A stretch of DNA of 64,000 bases from an uncultured SAR86 cluster bacterium (GCA_902518715.1 CABYHU010000001.1:124001-188000); one strand, 5' to 3'; positions 29,706-41,071 are shown, counted from the stretch's first letter. Program-made: numbers and translations. Notes: generated by a model not told the origin, from the sequence alone.

Positions 29706-31272
29706 TATTATCTTTACCGGCAGCTTTTAGAGCAGCCTCACCAGCAAAATATTCTTTATGATCATCGCCCATATCTGATCCAGCCATATTTTGATGCTTG
29801 ACGCAGGCAATACCTTGTCTGATCTCTTGCCTTTGAACATTTTTAACATAACCTAACATTCCGTCATCACCAAAATATGCTTTAGCTAGATTATCTGTAG
29901 AAAGGGCAGCAGTATGATATGTAGGAAGCGTTATTAGATGATGAAAGATACCTGCTTCTTTTGCAGCATCAGCCTGAAATGTTCTTATTTTTTCATCGGC
30001 TTCAATTGCTAGTTCTGTAGAATCATATTTTTCAGCCATCAAATCATCTTTTTCATATTGAGTTACGTCCTTACCTTCTTGTTCCCATGCTTCAAAGACT
30101 TGTTGTCTAAAATTAAGAGTCCAATTGAATGACGGACTGTTGTTATAAACAAGCTTTGCATTAGGTACAACTTTCTTAATTTCATTCATCATCTCTGCAA
30201 TTTGTCCTATATGTGGTTTTTCTGTTTCAATCCAAATTAAATCAGCACCGCTTTGCAGGCTTGTAATCGAATCCAAAATACACCTAGCTTCACCTGTACC
30301 TTCTTTAAATTTATAAAGATTCGAAGGCAATCTTTTTGGTCTAACAATTTTTCCATGATGATTAATCATCACATCTCCATGTTTAATATCTGTTTCATTA
30401 ACTTCCTCTGTATCCAAGAAAGAGTTATATTGGTCACCCAAATCACCAACTTCTTTTGTTATTGCAATTTTTGCGGTTAATCCAGCTCCAAGAGAGTCTG
30501 TTCTAGCTACTATAACTCCATCATCAACACCAAGCTCAAGAAATGCATATCTAACAGCATTAATTTTTGCTAAAAATTCAGCATGAGGAACAGTTACTTT
30601 CCCATCTTGATGACCACATTGCTTTTCATCTGATACCTGATTTTCTATTTGAATCGCACATGCGCCAGCTTCTATCATTTGTTTTGCCATTAAGTATGTA
30701 GCTTCTTCATTACCAAATCCTGCATCTATATCTGCAATGATAGGAACAACATGAGTTTGATAATTATCTATTTTGTTGATAATTTCTTTTCTATCATTTT
30801 CATCACTTGCTTCATCTAACTCTCTAAAGAGCCCACCAAGCTCTCTTGCATCAGCCTGTCTCAAGAATGTATAGAGCTCGTTTATCAAACTAGCAACAGA
30901 AGTTTTCTCATGCATCGATTGATCCGGTAGAGGTCCAAATTGTGATCTAAGAGCCGCTATCATCCAACCTGAAAGATAAAGATATTTCTTATCGTTAGTA
31001 TCAAAATGTTTTTTGATTGATATTAGTTTTTGTTGCCCTATAAAGCCATGCCAACAACCAAGAGACTGAGTATATTTTGAAGAATCACTATCATAATCAT
31101 CCATATCTTTTCTCATGATCGCAGCATTATATTTAGCTATTTCAATTCCAGACTTAAATCTGTTTTGAAGTTGCATCCTTGCTACATATTCAGGATTAAT
31201 AGATTCCCATGAAGAATTTTTAAAATTTTCAGAATTCTTAATCTCTTTAATAAGATCGCTATATTTTTTCAT
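29689..31272 (-). CDS. aceA: Isocitrate lyase (long form)
   Basis: PIIADIDAGFGNEEATYLMAKQMIEAGACAIQIENQVSDEKQCGHQDGKV (KKCGH-type active site region). Confidence 0.95.
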   Translation of the reverse strand: MKKYSDLIKEIKNSENFKNSSWESINPEYVARMQLQNRFKSGIEIAKYNAAIMRKDMDDYDSDSSKYTQSLGCWHGFIGQQKLISIKKHFDTNDKKYLYLSGWMIAALRSQFGPLPDQSMHEKTSVASLINELYTFLRQADARELGGLFRELDEASDENDRKEIINKIDNYQTHVVPIIADIDAGFGNEEATYLMAKQMIEAGACAIQIENQVSDEKQCGHQDGKVTVPHAEFLAKINAVRYAFLELGVDDGVIVARTDSLGAGLTAKIAITKEVGDLGDQYNSFLDTEEVNETDIKHGDVMINHHGKIVRPKRLPSNLYKFKEGTGEARCILDSITSLQSGADLIWIETEKPHIGQIAEMMNEIKKVVPNAKLVYNNSPSFNWTLNFRQQVFEAWEQEGKDVTQYEKDDLMAEKYDSTELAIEADEKIRTFQADAAKEAGIFHHLITLPTYHTAALSTDNLAKAYFGDDGMLGYVKNVQRQEIRQGIACVKHQNMAGSDMGDDHKEYFAGEAALKAAGKDNTMNQF

Positions 31273-31327
31273 ATTGATACCTCAAAAGGTTTTCCATAAT
31301 AGTATTTTATGCTCTAAATATAAACAT

Positions 31328-32674
31328 TTATTTAAGTTTTGGAGCAACTCCAATGTAGTTTCTCGGATTTAAACTTTTTAAATAGTCTTTATTCTTTTGT
31401 GTAACATCCAAATTTTCAATAAATTCAAGATATTGCTCCTTATTAAGATTTTTACCTCTTGTTAAATCTTTAAGTTTTTCATATGCATTCTCTATATTTT
31501 CTAGGCGCATTATTGTTTGCACAGCTTCACTTAAAACAATCCAGTTATTATCTAGCTCTTCATTTATTTTATTTTTATTTGGAGTTATTTTTTGTAATCC
31601 TTTTAAAGTTGACTTATAAGAAATTACAGAATATCCAAAAGCAACGCCTATATTTCTCAATGTAGTTGAATCACTTAAATCTCTTTGCAATCTAGATATT
31701 GGAAGTTTTTCAGCAAAAAAATTAAGCATAGAGTTTGCAAGGCCTATATTTCCCTCAGAGTTTTCAAAATCTATTGGATTGACTTTGTGTGGCATTGTTG
31801 ATGATCCAACCTCATCTTTTATTGTTTTTAAGCTAAAAATGTCATTAGCAATATACATCCACATATCATTATTTAGATCATTTACAATATTATTAACCCT
31901 GATAAGCGCATGACATGTTTCAGATATCCAATCATGTGGTTCAATTTGTGTTGTAACAATATTATGTTCAACTTTAAATTTCCTAATAAATTTTGTTGCT
32001 ATCCTAACTGGATCTTTATTTTTATTAGCTAAAAGAATTGTATGATAGTTTCCTGTAGCTCCTCCCCATTTCGCCATAGGCTTAATACTTTTTAACTGAT
32101 CTGTCTGTCTTTCTAGTCTTTTATGAAATACAAGTATTTCTTTACCAAGTGTAGAAGGAGACGCAGGTTGACCATGAGTTCGTGCTAAAAATGATATTTT
32201 CTTATATTTAGTTGCTAAAGATTTTAACTGTTTGTTAAGAATATTAATTGAAATGATAGTTTCATTTTTTATTTCTCTTATCATTAGCGCATAAGCAAGA
32301 GAATTAACATCCTCTGAAGTTAAACCTAAATGAACATAAGGAATAAATTTTTTTAGGTTATTTTTCTTAAAATGATCATTAATAAAATATTCAACAGCTT
32401 TAACATCATGATTCGTTTTATTTTCAATAGATTTTATTTTTCTTGCATATGAATGATCAAAATTATTTTTAAATTTATTTATCTTATTGATATCAACCTT
32501 TGATATTTTGATAGTTTTATAAAAACTTTCATTCAAAACAAATAGCAACCATTCAATTTCAATAATAAATCTTTTCTGGATAAGTGCTTTTTCACTAAAA
32601 AGCTCAGTAATTTCAGATACTTTATTGGAATATCTTCCGTCTAAAGGGGATAAATTATTAATGGAGTTATTCAT
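31328..32674 (-). CDS. purB: Adenylosuccinate lyase
   Basis: LSPLDGRYSNKV, HLGLTSEDVNSLAY, GSSTMPHKVNPIDFENSEGN. Confidence 0.96.
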   Translation of the reverse strand: MNNSINNLSPLDGRYSNKVSEITELFSEKALIQKRFIIEIEWLLFVLNESFYKTIKISKVDINKINKFKNNFDHSYARKIKSIENKTNHDVKAVEYFINDHFKKNNLKKFIPYVHLGLTSEDVNSLAYALMIREIKNETIISINILNKQLKSLATKYKKISFLARTHGQPASPSTLGKEILVFHKRLERQTDQLKSIKPMAKWGGATGNYHTILLANKNKDPVRIATKFIRKFKVEHNIVTTQIEPHDWISETCHALIRVNNIVNDLNNDMWMYIANDIFSLKTIKDEVGSSTMPHKVNPIDFENSEGNIGLANSMLNFFAEKLPISRLQRDLSDSTTLRNIGVAFGYSVISYKSTLKGLQKITPNKNKINEELDNNWIVLSEAVQTIMRLENIENAYEKLKDLTRGKNLNKEQYLEFIENLDVTQKNKDYLKSLNPRNYIGVAPKLK

Positions 32675-32682
32675 ATTTAGAA

Positions 32683-33768
32683 TTATAAATCATTATTTCT
32701 TGCTTCAATAACACCACCACCCAAACATAAATTATCTTTATAAAAGACAGCTGATTGACCAGGTGCTACACCTCGGATTTCTTCATCAAAGGTAACTCTA
32801 AATCCTTCATTAAATTCAAGATTGCATTTTACTGGCTTATGGCGATGCCTAATCTGAACTAAGCAATCTAAATTTTTAAACTTTTTTAATTTATTAATCC
32901 AATGAATATTATCTAATGTGATATTTTCAGTATAGAGAAGTTGGTTATCTACACCCTGGCATACATATATTTCATTTTTACTTATATTCTTTCCATAAAC
33001 ATACCAAGGCAGTTCATCTTTATCTTTGATCCCGCCGATACCTAACCCTTGTCTTTGTCCAATTGTATATAGAATAGATCCTTTATGCTCACCGATAATC
33101 TCATTATCAGTATTTAAGATATTACCTTTCTTAAATTTAATAAATCTATTCAAGAAATCTCTTAAATTCTTTTCGCCTACGAAACATATTCCTACAGAAT
33201 CTTTTTTTGAATGAATATTCAAGTTTAGTTCTTTAGCGATATCCCTTACTTCAGATTTATAGATATCAGAAAGAGGGAATATAGATTTACTAAATTCTTT
33301 TGAACTAACTTCATGCAAAAAATATGTTTGATCTTTATCAATATCTTTAGACCTATATAGCTTTGCTTCTCCATCATCATTTTCAACTTTTGCATAATGA
33401 CCAGTAGCTATGAAGTCAGCACCTATCTTTAAAGCATAATCATAAAAAGATTTAAACTTTATTTCTCTGTTGCATAGAATATCTGGATTAGGAGTTCGTC
33501 CTTTTTCATGCTCTGAAAGAAATTGCTTAAAAACTCTATTCCAGTAATCATCCGAAAAGTTAGCTTTGTGAAGGGGAATATCAAGCATATCGCAAACTTC
33601 TGAGGCATCCTTGAAATCAACTTCAGATGTGCAAACTTCTCCTGGTTCAGATTGCCAATTTTTCATAAATAATCCAATTACATTAAATCCCTGTTTTTTT
33701 AATAGATATGCCGAAACAGATGAATCTACTCCACCAGACATACCTACAACTACTGTTTTATTGGACAT
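32683..33768 (-). CDS. mnmA: tRNA-specific 2-thiouridylase MnmA (listed ORF extends to 33825; likely start at MSNKTVVVGMSGG)
   Basis: VVGMSGGVDSSVSAYLLKKQGF PP-loop, PNPDILCNREIKF, ATGHYAK, DSVGICFVGEKNLRDFL, GVAPGQSAVFY. Confidence 0.96.
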   Translation of the reverse strand: MSNKTVVVGMSGGVDSSVSAYLLKKQGFNVIGLFMKNWQSEPGEVCTSEVDFKDASEVCDMLDIPLHKANFSDDYWNRVFKQFLSEHEKGRTPNPDILCNREIKFKSFYDYALKIGADFIATGHYAKVENDDGEAKLYRSKDIDKDQTYFLHEVSSKEFSKSIFPLSDIYKSEVRDIAKELNLNIHSKKDSVGICFVGEKNLRDFLNRFIKFKKGNILNTDNEIIGEHKGSILYTIGQRQGLGIGGIKDKDELPWYVYGKNISKNEIYVCQGVDNQLLYTENITLDNIHWINKLKKFKNLDCLVQIRHRHKPVKCNLEFNEGFRVTFDEEIRGVAPGQSAVFYKDNLCLGGGVIEARNNDL

Positions 33769-33854
33769 ATTTATTTTTTTATTATCTATTAAAATAATTT
33801 TTATAAGGAGTATAATTTGCAACACAAAATTTGTTAAATATTAAAGGATATAAA

Positions 33855-35108
33855 TTGAGTTACAAAAATATAAAAATTCCTGAATCAGGTGAAAAAATTA
33901 CATTAAAAGATGGAGTCTTGACAGTTCCTAATAATCCAATAATTCCATTTATAGAGGGGGATGGTATTGGTTCAGATATAACACCGGCTATGATTAATGT
34001 TGTTAATGCTGCCGTTGAAAAAGCTTATGGAGAGGAAAAATCTATATCTTGGATGGAAATATATTGCGGTGAAAAATCTACTAAAGTATATGGTAAAGAT
34101 GAATGGTTACCAGATGAGACCTTAGATGCTCTTCGTGAGTATGTTGTAAGTATTAAAGGACCTTTAACAACGCCTGTTGGTGGAGGCATAAGGTCATTAA
34201 ATGTTTCACTAAGACAAATTCTTGATTTGTATGTATGTTTACGTCCAGTTAGATGGTTTACTGGTGTTCCTAGCCCAGTAAAGATTCCAGGTGATGTTGA
34301 TATGGTAATCTTTAGAGAAAACTCAGAAGATATTTATGCTGGTGTAGAGTTTGCGTCTGACTCAAATGAATCTGCAGAATTAGTGAAAATACTTCAAGAT
34401 AAATTCAATGTCGATCAGATAAGATTTCCACAAAATGTTGGATTGGGTGTAAAACCAATATCAGAAGAGGGAACAAAAAGGCTTGTAAAAAGAGCATTTG
34501 AATATGCTATCGAACAAGATAGATCCTCTGTCACTCTAGTACACAAAGGAAATATTATGAAATTTACTGAAGGCGCATTCAGAGATTGGGGGTATGAGCT
34601 TTGTAGAGAAGAATTCGATGGTGATGATCTCGATGGAGGACCATGGCATTACTTTATTAATCCCAACAACGGAAGAAAAATAATAGTAAAAGATGTTATA
34701 TGCGATGCTTTTTTACAGCAAATACTATTAAGACCAAGAGAATATGATGTTATTGCAACAATGAATTTAAATGGTGATTACCTTTCAGATGCACTAGCGG
34801 CAATGGTAGGTGGTATAGGTATTGCTCCTGGTGCAAATATTGGTGATGAAGCTGCGATGTTTGAAGCTACACATGGAACTGCACCAAAATATGCTGGCCT
34901 AGATAAAGTTAATCCATTATCTTTAATTCTCTCCGCTGAAATGATGCTTAGACATATAAACTGGAATGAAGCCGCAGATCTTTTAATAAACTCAATTGAA
35001 AAAACTATTCAAGATAGATACGTAACTTATGATTTTGAAAGGTTAATGGATAACGCCACACTTGTTTCTTGCTCAGGTTTTGCAAAAGAGATGATCAAAA
35101 GAATGTAA
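33855..35108 (+). CDS. icd: NADP-dependent isocitrate dehydrogenase (TTG start at 33855 proposed; ORF listed from 33831)
   Basis: [87 protein letters not shown] 5' of 33855. Confidence 0.95.
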   Translation: MSYKNIKIPESGEKITLKDGVLTVPNNPIIPFIEGDGIGSDITPAMINVVNAAVEKAYGEEKSISWMEIYCGEKSTKVYGKDEWLPDETLDALREYVVSIKGPLTTPVGGGIRSLNVSLRQILDLYVCLRPVRWFTGVPSPVKIPGDVDMVIFRENSEDIYAGVEFASDSNESAELVKILQDKFNVDQIRFPQNVGLGVKPISEEGTKRLVKRAFEYAIEQDRSSVTLVHKGNIMKFTEGAFRDWGYELCREEFDGDDLDGGPWHYFINPNNGRKIIVKDVICDAFLQQILLRPREYDVIATMNLNGDYLSDALAAMVGGIGIAPGANIGDEAAMFEATHGTAPKYAGLDKVNPLSLILSAEMMLRHINWNEAADLLINSIEKTIQDRYVTYDFERLMDNATLVSCSGFAKEMIKRM

Positions 35109-35117
35109 AAGGATTTA

Positions 35118-35432
35118 ATGTCTGAGATCGCATCGTTTGAAAATAAAGTCCAAGAGCTAAAACCTAAAACAAAAAAACCACCTATGTTTGATGTCATTTT
35201 ACTAAATGATGATTTTACTCCTATGGATTTTGTTGTTTATGTTTTAAAAGAAATTTTTAATCATACTGATCAGCAAGCAAATGAAATTATGCTTAAGGTT
35301 CATAACGAAGGTGAAGCATCATGTGGAATATTCACTAAGGACTTAGCAGAAACAAAATCTTATGAAGTTAATAACCTTGCTAAAATTTATGATCATCCAT
35401 TGATTAGTATAGTAAAACCAATTTATGATTAG
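35118..35432 (+). CDS. clpS: ATP-dependent Clp protease adaptor ClpS
   Basis: PPMFDVILLNDDFTPMDFVVYVLKEIF; directly 5' of clpA. Confidence 0.97.
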   Translation: MSEIASFENKVQELKPKTKKPPMFDVILLNDDFTPMDFVVYVLKEIFNHTDQQANEIMLKVHNEGEASCGIFTKDLAETKSYEVNNLAKIYDHPLISIVKPIYD

Positions 35433-35434
35433 GT

Positions 35435-37678
35435 ATGTTTAGTAAAGAGCTAGAAAATTCAATTTCATCATTATTTGATCAGGCTACAAAAACTGGTCTT
35501 CAGTATATTACAGTAGAGCATCTACTTTTAATGATTATGGATGATTTTGAAGTAAGAGATGCTTTAAAAGCTTCTAACTGCAATATTTCGGCTTTAAATA
35601 ATGATGTAAAAGAGTTTCTTCAAGATACTGCTATTACAAAAGGTGAAAATGCAAAATCATCACAACCAACCTTGGGATTTCAAAGAGTCCTGCAAAGATC
35701 TGTTTTTCATGTTCAATCATCTGGAAAAGGATTGGTTAAGCATATAAACATTCTCGTAGCTATTTTTTCTGAAAAGGAATCACATGCTGTTTACCTGCTA
35801 ACTAAGCATGGAGTTAGCAGACTAGATGTCGTGACTTTTATCTCTCATGGAAAAAAATCTAAGAAAGAGGATGTAGGTGTAATAAGTGATACAGAATTAA
35901 CAGATAACAAATCAGACGAAACTTCAAACCATCTGATAGATTTAAAAACACTTGCTGAAAATAATAAATTAGACACTTTAATAGGTAGAGAAGAAGAACT
36001 TAATAGATTAGTACAAATTCTCTCAAGAAAAAATAAAAACAATCCTATACTTGTTGGAGAATCAGGTGTTGGAAAGACAGCTCTTGTTGAAGGTCTTGCT
36101 CAGAAAATCTATGACGGCTCAATACCTAAATCTGTTCAAAGCTTTTCCATATTTTCACTTGATATTGCTTCATTAATAGCAGGAACCAAATATAGAGGTG
36201 ATTTTGAGAAGAGAATAAAAGAAGTTATTAATTACCTAAATTCTCAAAAAAATCCAATCTTATTTATAGATGAGATCCATACAATTATAGGTGCTGGCTC
36301 AGCTGGAGGAGGGTCTCTAGACGTATCAAATCTTCTTAAGCCTGAATTAGCAAAAGGAAATATTAGATGTATAGGATCAACAACTTTCCAGGAATATCGT
36401 AATGTATTCTCAAAAAATCAAGCTTTAGCTAGAAGATTTCAAAAAATAGATGTAAATGAACCTTCGGTAGATGAATGTATAACAATTATTAATGGCGTAA
36501 TAAAAGAATTTGAAAAATACCATAATGTAAAATTTTCAAATGATTCAATCATTGCTGCGGTTAAGCTTTCAGATAAATTTATTAATGATAAATATCTACC
36601 AGATAAGGCCTTTGATGTTATTGATGAGACTGGAGCATCAAAAAATCTTTATAGAGATAACGATGACCCAATTAAAATAAGCACACATGATATTGAAAAT
36701 ACAATTTCATTCATTACTCAAATTCCTAAAAAGAATCTCAGCACAACAGATGTTGAAAATCTTAAAGATATAGAAACTAAATTAAAAACAGTTATTTTTG
36801 GTCAAGATAAAGCTATAAAAGTATTATCAAATGCTATTAAGCTTTCAAGAGTTGGCCTAAGAGATGAAAATAAAACAATTGGTTCATTTTTATTTACTGG
36901 TCCAACTGGTGTAGGTAAAACAGAAATTTCAAAACAGCTATCAACAATACTAGGTGTTCCATTATTGAGATTTGATATGTCTGAATATATGGAGAGACAC
37001 GCGGTATCTAGATTGATAGGTGCACCTCCAGGATATGTAGGATCAGATCAAGGCGGTTTACTTACAGACTCTGTAACAAAAAGTCCAAACAGCGTAATCC
37101 TCTTAGATGAAATTGAAAAGGCACATCCAGATATATTCAACATATTACTTCAAGTAATGGATGCTGGGGTTCTTACTGATAATAATGGTAGAAAAGCTGA
37201 TTTCAGAAATTGTGTTCTTATTATGACTACAAATGTAGGAGCTCAATTGCTATCAAAAAGAAATATTGGCTTTAATGAACAATCTAATCAATCAGATGCT
37301 ATGGAATCATTAAAACGACTATTTTCACCCGAGTTTAGAAATCGCCTTGATGAAATAATTGAATTTAATTCACTTGATATAGAAGTTATATTGTCAGTGG
37401 CTGATAAATTCATGACAAAACTTCAAGCACAGCTTGATGAAAGAAATATAGAGATAGTCTACAAAAAAGATCTACTTAAGTGGATTGCTGAAAAGAGTTT
37501 TAATAAAGAAATGGGTGCAAGACCAATGGAGAGATTTATTACTGATAATATCAAAAAACCACTTGTTGATAAGATCCTAGATAAAGATTTAAAAGAGGGT
37601 GGAGTTATAAATATTTCTATAAAGAGTGAAAAGATAAGTTTTAGTAAAAAGAAGGTTACTGCAAAGATTAAAAAATAA
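35435..37678 (+). CDS. clpA: ATP-dependent Clp protease ATP-binding subunit ClpA
   Basis: GESGVGKTALVEGLA, FIDEIHTIIGAGSAGGGSLD, FTGPTGVGKTEISKQL, GAPPGYVGSDQGG. Confidence 0.97.
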   Translation: MFSKELENSISSLFDQATKTGLQYITVEHLLLMIMDDFEVRDALKASNCNISALNNDVKEFLQDTAITKGENAKSSQPTLGFQRVLQRSVFHVQSSGKGLVKHINILVAIFSEKESHAVYLLTKHGVSRLDVVTFISHGKKSKKEDVGVISDTELTDNKSDETSNHLIDLKTLAENNKLDTLIGREEELNRLVQILSRKNKNNPILVGESGVGKTALVEGLAQKIYDGSIPKSVQSFSIFSLDIASLIAGTKYRGDFEKRIKEVINYLNSQKNPILFIDEIHTIIGAGSAGGGSLDVSNLLKPELAKGNIRCIGSTTFQEYRNVFSKNQALARRFQKIDVNEPSVDECITIINGVIKEFEKYHNVKFSNDSIIAAVKLSDKFINDKYLPDKAFDVIDETGASKNLYRDNDDPIKISTHDIENTISFITQIPKKNLSTTDVENLKDIETKLKTVIFGQDKAIKVLSNAIKLSRVGLRDENKTIGSFLFTGPTGVGKTEISKQLSTILGVPLLRFDMSEYMERHAVSRLIGAPPGYVGSDQGGLLTDSVTKSPNSVILLDEIEKAHPDIFNILLQVMDAGVLTDNNGRKADFRNCVLIMTTNVGAQLLSKRNIGFNEQSNQSDAMESLKRLFSPEFRNRLDEIIEFNSLDIEVILSVADKFMTKLQAQLDERNIEIVYKKDLLKWIAEKSFNKEMGARPMERFITDNIKKPLVDKILDKDLKEGGVINISIKSEKISFSKKKVTAKIKK

Positions 37679-37897
37679 TTATCTTCCTCTAAAAGTAATT
37701 CTGCCTTTTGTCAGATCATATGGAGACATTTCCACTTTAACCTTATCTCCAGTAAGAATCCTGATATAATTTTTTCTCATTTTTCCCGAGATATGAGCGG
37801 TAATAATATGATCGTTTTCTAGCTTTACCTTGAAAGTGGTATTAGGAAGGGTCTCAACAACTAAACCCTCTAATTCAATATTATCTTCTTTTGCCAT
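37679..37897 (-). CDS. infA: Translation initiation factor IF-1
   Basis: 72 aa, [72 protein letters not shown]. Confidence 0.98.
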   Translation of the reverse strand: MAKEDNIELEGLVVETLPNTTFKVKLENDHIITAHISGKMRKNYIRILTGDKVKVEMSPYDLTKGRITFRGR

Positions 37898-37926
37898 CTG
37901 GGCTATAATACATTAAGAGGTCAGAT

Positions 37927-40572
37927 ATGAAAAATAATTCAATACAATTTTTGCTTCTATCAATATTTCTAGCATCTTGCGGCGGCGGAGGCGGTGGTTC
38001 GAGTCTAGAACTTACCGTTCAACAATTTAACTCTTTTTCAGTAAATGAAGATGACATCTATGAAACTATTATTTCATCCTCTACAAATAAGCCAGCTACT
38101 ATTACATATACCATATCTAAACCCTCAGCTAATGCTAATGTATCCATATCTAATTCAGGAGCTTTGTTCTATTCGCCTAAACCTAATTATTTTGGCAATG
38201 ACACATTTTCAATTACCGTTATAGCAACCCCAGAAGGACAAACTGGATCATATGAAAGCAGAACGTTAAATGTTAACGCTAATGTAATATCGGTTAATGA
38301 TCCACCAACAATAATAGTTAATGATGATCTATCTTCATATAATGAAAGCACACTAATTTTTGATGATATTTTGTCTTTAAATGTAACTATAACTGACGTA
38401 GATAATTCTCTCAGCCAAATTTCCGTTTATGGATCTATTGATGGAAGATCTTTTGATGGTTCATTTACCGAAGATTTATTAATTCCTGGATCCGGAACAG
38501 CAGATATAAATGTTTCTTCTAATCAATTAGCTGGTTTTCAGAAAATGGATATTTGTGTTTCAGATGGAACTGATTCTGTATGTGGTGGCGAGCTGGAAGC
38601 ATACTTTTTAGCAAATAGAGAAATAAAAACAATAGATTATTGCGATAGTACTGGAAATAATTGTAGTGTTAGCGATCAATACGTTTATTACCTGGTTGGT
38701 GGTGAAAATACTGATGCAAGAACAAATTATTTATTTATTGGTGATCAGCTAACTGGAGAAGGTCAAAGAGATTCCTTTCATGAGGCACTTCTTTCTTCAG
38801 TAAATCTACTTGTAAGTTCTGATGCAGCAGATTTAGTTAATGGTTATTTTAATATTATGGTACTCGAAGAAGTTGATCTTACCGGCGTATCATTGTTCGA
38901 TATAAGGACTGGATGTTATTCATTTGATGCAAATATTTATTGTATTGGAGAAGTTGATAGAAACTTTATGACTGATGTTGTTCCAGGTTGGACAGTAACC
39001 TCATTTTTAACAACCCTTGGTGGAAGGGGTGTTGCACAAGGTTCGGTAAATATTCAACCTATTTCTAGCAGATCAAGGAATGTTGTTATGCATGAGTTAG
39101 GTCACTCACATGGTTATATGGGTGATGAATACGATTCAGGAGGTGAAAGGACTGCTGGTAGCGAATGGTGGGGTGACTGGAGTATCAATACAACCACTGT
39201 AGTTAATCCAAACTTAGTTAAATGGAAACATCATATTGATTTTGATAATCCTATTCCTGGAATTGAATATGATACTTGTTATAACTACCCAAATGCTGGA
39301 ATCTATTACAGAGATCTTGACACACCTGGTGTACCAGATCAGCAGGATAATGTACTCGGTTATGATGATTGTGAATGTTTTATGAATCAGTGGCAAAACA
39401 CTGATGAAGATGCTCCGTATTATTTTACAACTGATGATTGGCCTGATGCAGATTTTGAAAGACTTGGTGAAAACTCAGATCCTGGATGCAAAAATAGGGT
39501 TGGTCTTGTTGAAGGTATTTATTATGCAGAACAAGGAGGCTATCGACCAAAGTGGTGGACTATCATGTGGTGTTGCACGCTTGAATATGGAGAAGTAAAT
39601 CTTGAGGGTTTTGCAATAGGTTCAATAATGAATCAAGGCTTCAGAGACTATTCTATTAATGGAGAATATGGCTTTGATAATTTATCAAGTCCTAATGGCC
39701 TTGAAAATAATATTACTCTTGCTGTAGATGCAGTTTATGATCAAACAAAACTTAAATTAAAATGGTTTGTTGATGGAATTGAACAGCCAGAACATGAAAA
39801 CAAACTATCTGTAAGTTTTGATAGACCCTCTACTAATTCGTGGGTTTCATACTCATACCAAGTCGAGGACTTAACAGGAAATTTAATTGCGCCAAATGAT
39901 CCTTTAAGTCCTGTAGATTTTTATGAAGGAAATTTTGAAAGATACTATTACTATGAACCAAATCCTGAACTTACACCCATATCTTCCCTGATGCCATATA
40001 TAGGATCATTTAGATGGTACGATCCTAACTCAGGTTGGTCAACTGATGAATCTGTAAATTCCTCAAATATGGATAACTATTTATTTGCTTTATCTTGTTG
40101 CTCTATGGGCTCTACTTTCAAGATTAATTGGGCTAATTATCAGCAAACATCGGCTCAAATGTCATCATCAAATGTAGTTAAAAAATATTTTTTTGAAAGA
40201 CCTGATTCCAATGCAAATCAGAGAATATTTAATCTTAATCTTTCAAAAGATACTGTGGAGGTTATTTCAACTACTATAGAGAGACCAAATCCAGAACTTA
40301 TTAGAGAGCCAGTGATTACAAAAAGTGATATTTATGGCTTAGAGTTTTATAACACAGAAAATGAGCTTGTATACAAAGTTGGAATAGGGGATCCATTTAT
40401 GGTAAGACTGCAACATATTGATATGGTAGATGAAGAGCATTATACATTTGAGGTTCCTATATCTAACTTTAATGTCGTAATCCCAATAGATATTAATCCA
40501 AGTTACGTTTCTTTAATTAGACGAAATAATGAAAATATTTATTCAGAAGTAAGCAGATACATATTAAATTAA
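37927..40572 (+). CDS. Lipoprotein with cadherin/tandem-95-like N-terminus and M64 (IgA peptidase)-like zinc metalloprotease domain
   Basis: Lipobox ASCGGGGGGSS; NYFGNDTFSITV repeat; FIGDQLTGEGQRDSF; VVMHELGHSHGYMGDEYD zinc motif. Confidence 0.82.
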   Translation: MKNNSIQFLLLSIFLASCGGGGGGSSLELTVQQFNSFSVNEDDIYETIISSSTNKPATITYTISKPSANANVSISNSGALFYSPKPNYFGNDTFSITVIATPEGQTGSYESRTLNVNANVISVNDPPTIIVNDDLSSYNESTLIFDDILSLNVTITDVDNSLSQISVYGSIDGRSFDGSFTEDLLIPGSGTADINVSSNQLAGFQKMDICVSDGTDSVCGGELEAYFLANREIKTIDYCDSTGNNCSVSDQYVYYLVGGENTDARTNYLFIGDQLTGEGQRDSFHEALLSSVNLLVSSDAADLVNGYFNIMVLEEVDLTGVSLFDIRTGCYSFDANIYCIGEVDRNFMTDVVPGWTVTSFLTTLGGRGVAQGSVNIQPISSRSRNVVMHELGHSHGYMGDEYDSGGERTAGSEWWGDWSINTTTVVNPNLVKWKHHIDFDNPIPGIEYDTCYNYPNAGIYYRDLDTPGVPDQQDNVLGYDDCECFMNQWQNTDEDAPYYFTTDDWPDADFERLGENSDPGCKNRVGLVEGIYYAEQGGYRPKWWTIMWCCTLEYGEVNLEGFAIGSIMNQGFRDYSINGEYGFDNLSSPNGLENNITLAVDAVYDQTKLKLKWFVDGIEQPEHENKLSVSFDRPSTNSWVSYSYQVEDLTGNLIAPNDPLSPVDFYEGNFERYYYYEPNPELTPISSLMPYIGSFRWYDPNSGWSTDESVNSSNMDNYLFALSCCSMGSTFKINWANYQQTSAQMSSSNVVKKYFFERPDSNANQRIFNLNLSKDTVEVISTTIERPNPELIREPVITKSDIYGLEFYNTENELVYKVGIGDPFMVRLQHIDMVDEEHYTFEVPISNFNVVIPIDINPSYVSLIRRNNENIYSEVSRYILN

Positions 40573-40576
40573 ATAT

Positions 40577-41062
40577 ATGTATGTTGAATCTAAGGTAGAA
40601 CTTAACTTACCTAAATCAAAAATATTAAATCTCATAAGGGAGCCGGGAAATCTAAATAAATATCATCCTTTTTGTAAAAAAAATGAAATTATTAACTGGC
40701 CTGGTAATGGGTCAGTAGATCATCTTGAATATCATAATGGCATGAAATTCAATAGAGAATTTTATAATTGGACTGATAATGGTTATGACTTAAGAATTGG
40801 TGGTAAACGAAATATGGCTATTGTTAATTGGGTTGTAGAGGGCGATGAAAGTAGATCATCTTTAAGGGTTAGAATAAATCCAAATATTAAAAACTATATT
40901 CCAATTGAAAATATACTTATACAAAGATTATTTTGGTTTTTGTATATAAAACCAATGCTTCAATCATATATTAATCATGTAATAAAGGGCTTTAATCATT
41001 ATATGAAAACAGAAACTAATGTTTTACAAAACCAATTTGGTACTCATAGGTGGTTTTCCTGA
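40577..41062 (+). CDS. SRPBCC-like (START/Bet v1 fold) protein
   Basis: Size and pattern (ESKVELNLPKSKILNLIREPGNLNKYHPFCKKNEII...). Confidence 0.6.
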   Translation: MYVESKVELNLPKSKILNLIREPGNLNKYHPFCKKNEIINWPGNGSVDHLEYHNGMKFNREFYNWTDNGYDLRIGGKRNMAIVNWVVEGDESRSSLRVRINPNIKNYIPIENILIQRLFWFLYIKPMLQSYINHVIKGFNHYMKTETNVLQNQFGTHRWFS

Positions 41063-41071
41063 TAGGTATAA

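Noticed and set aside
32683-33844. N-terminal extension of the MnmA ORF (33769-33825) and the opposite 77-aa ORF
   Set aside because: MnmA homologues start at the PP-loop (MSNKTVVVGMSGG); the extension is AT-rich intergenic sequence shared with the icd promoter gap.
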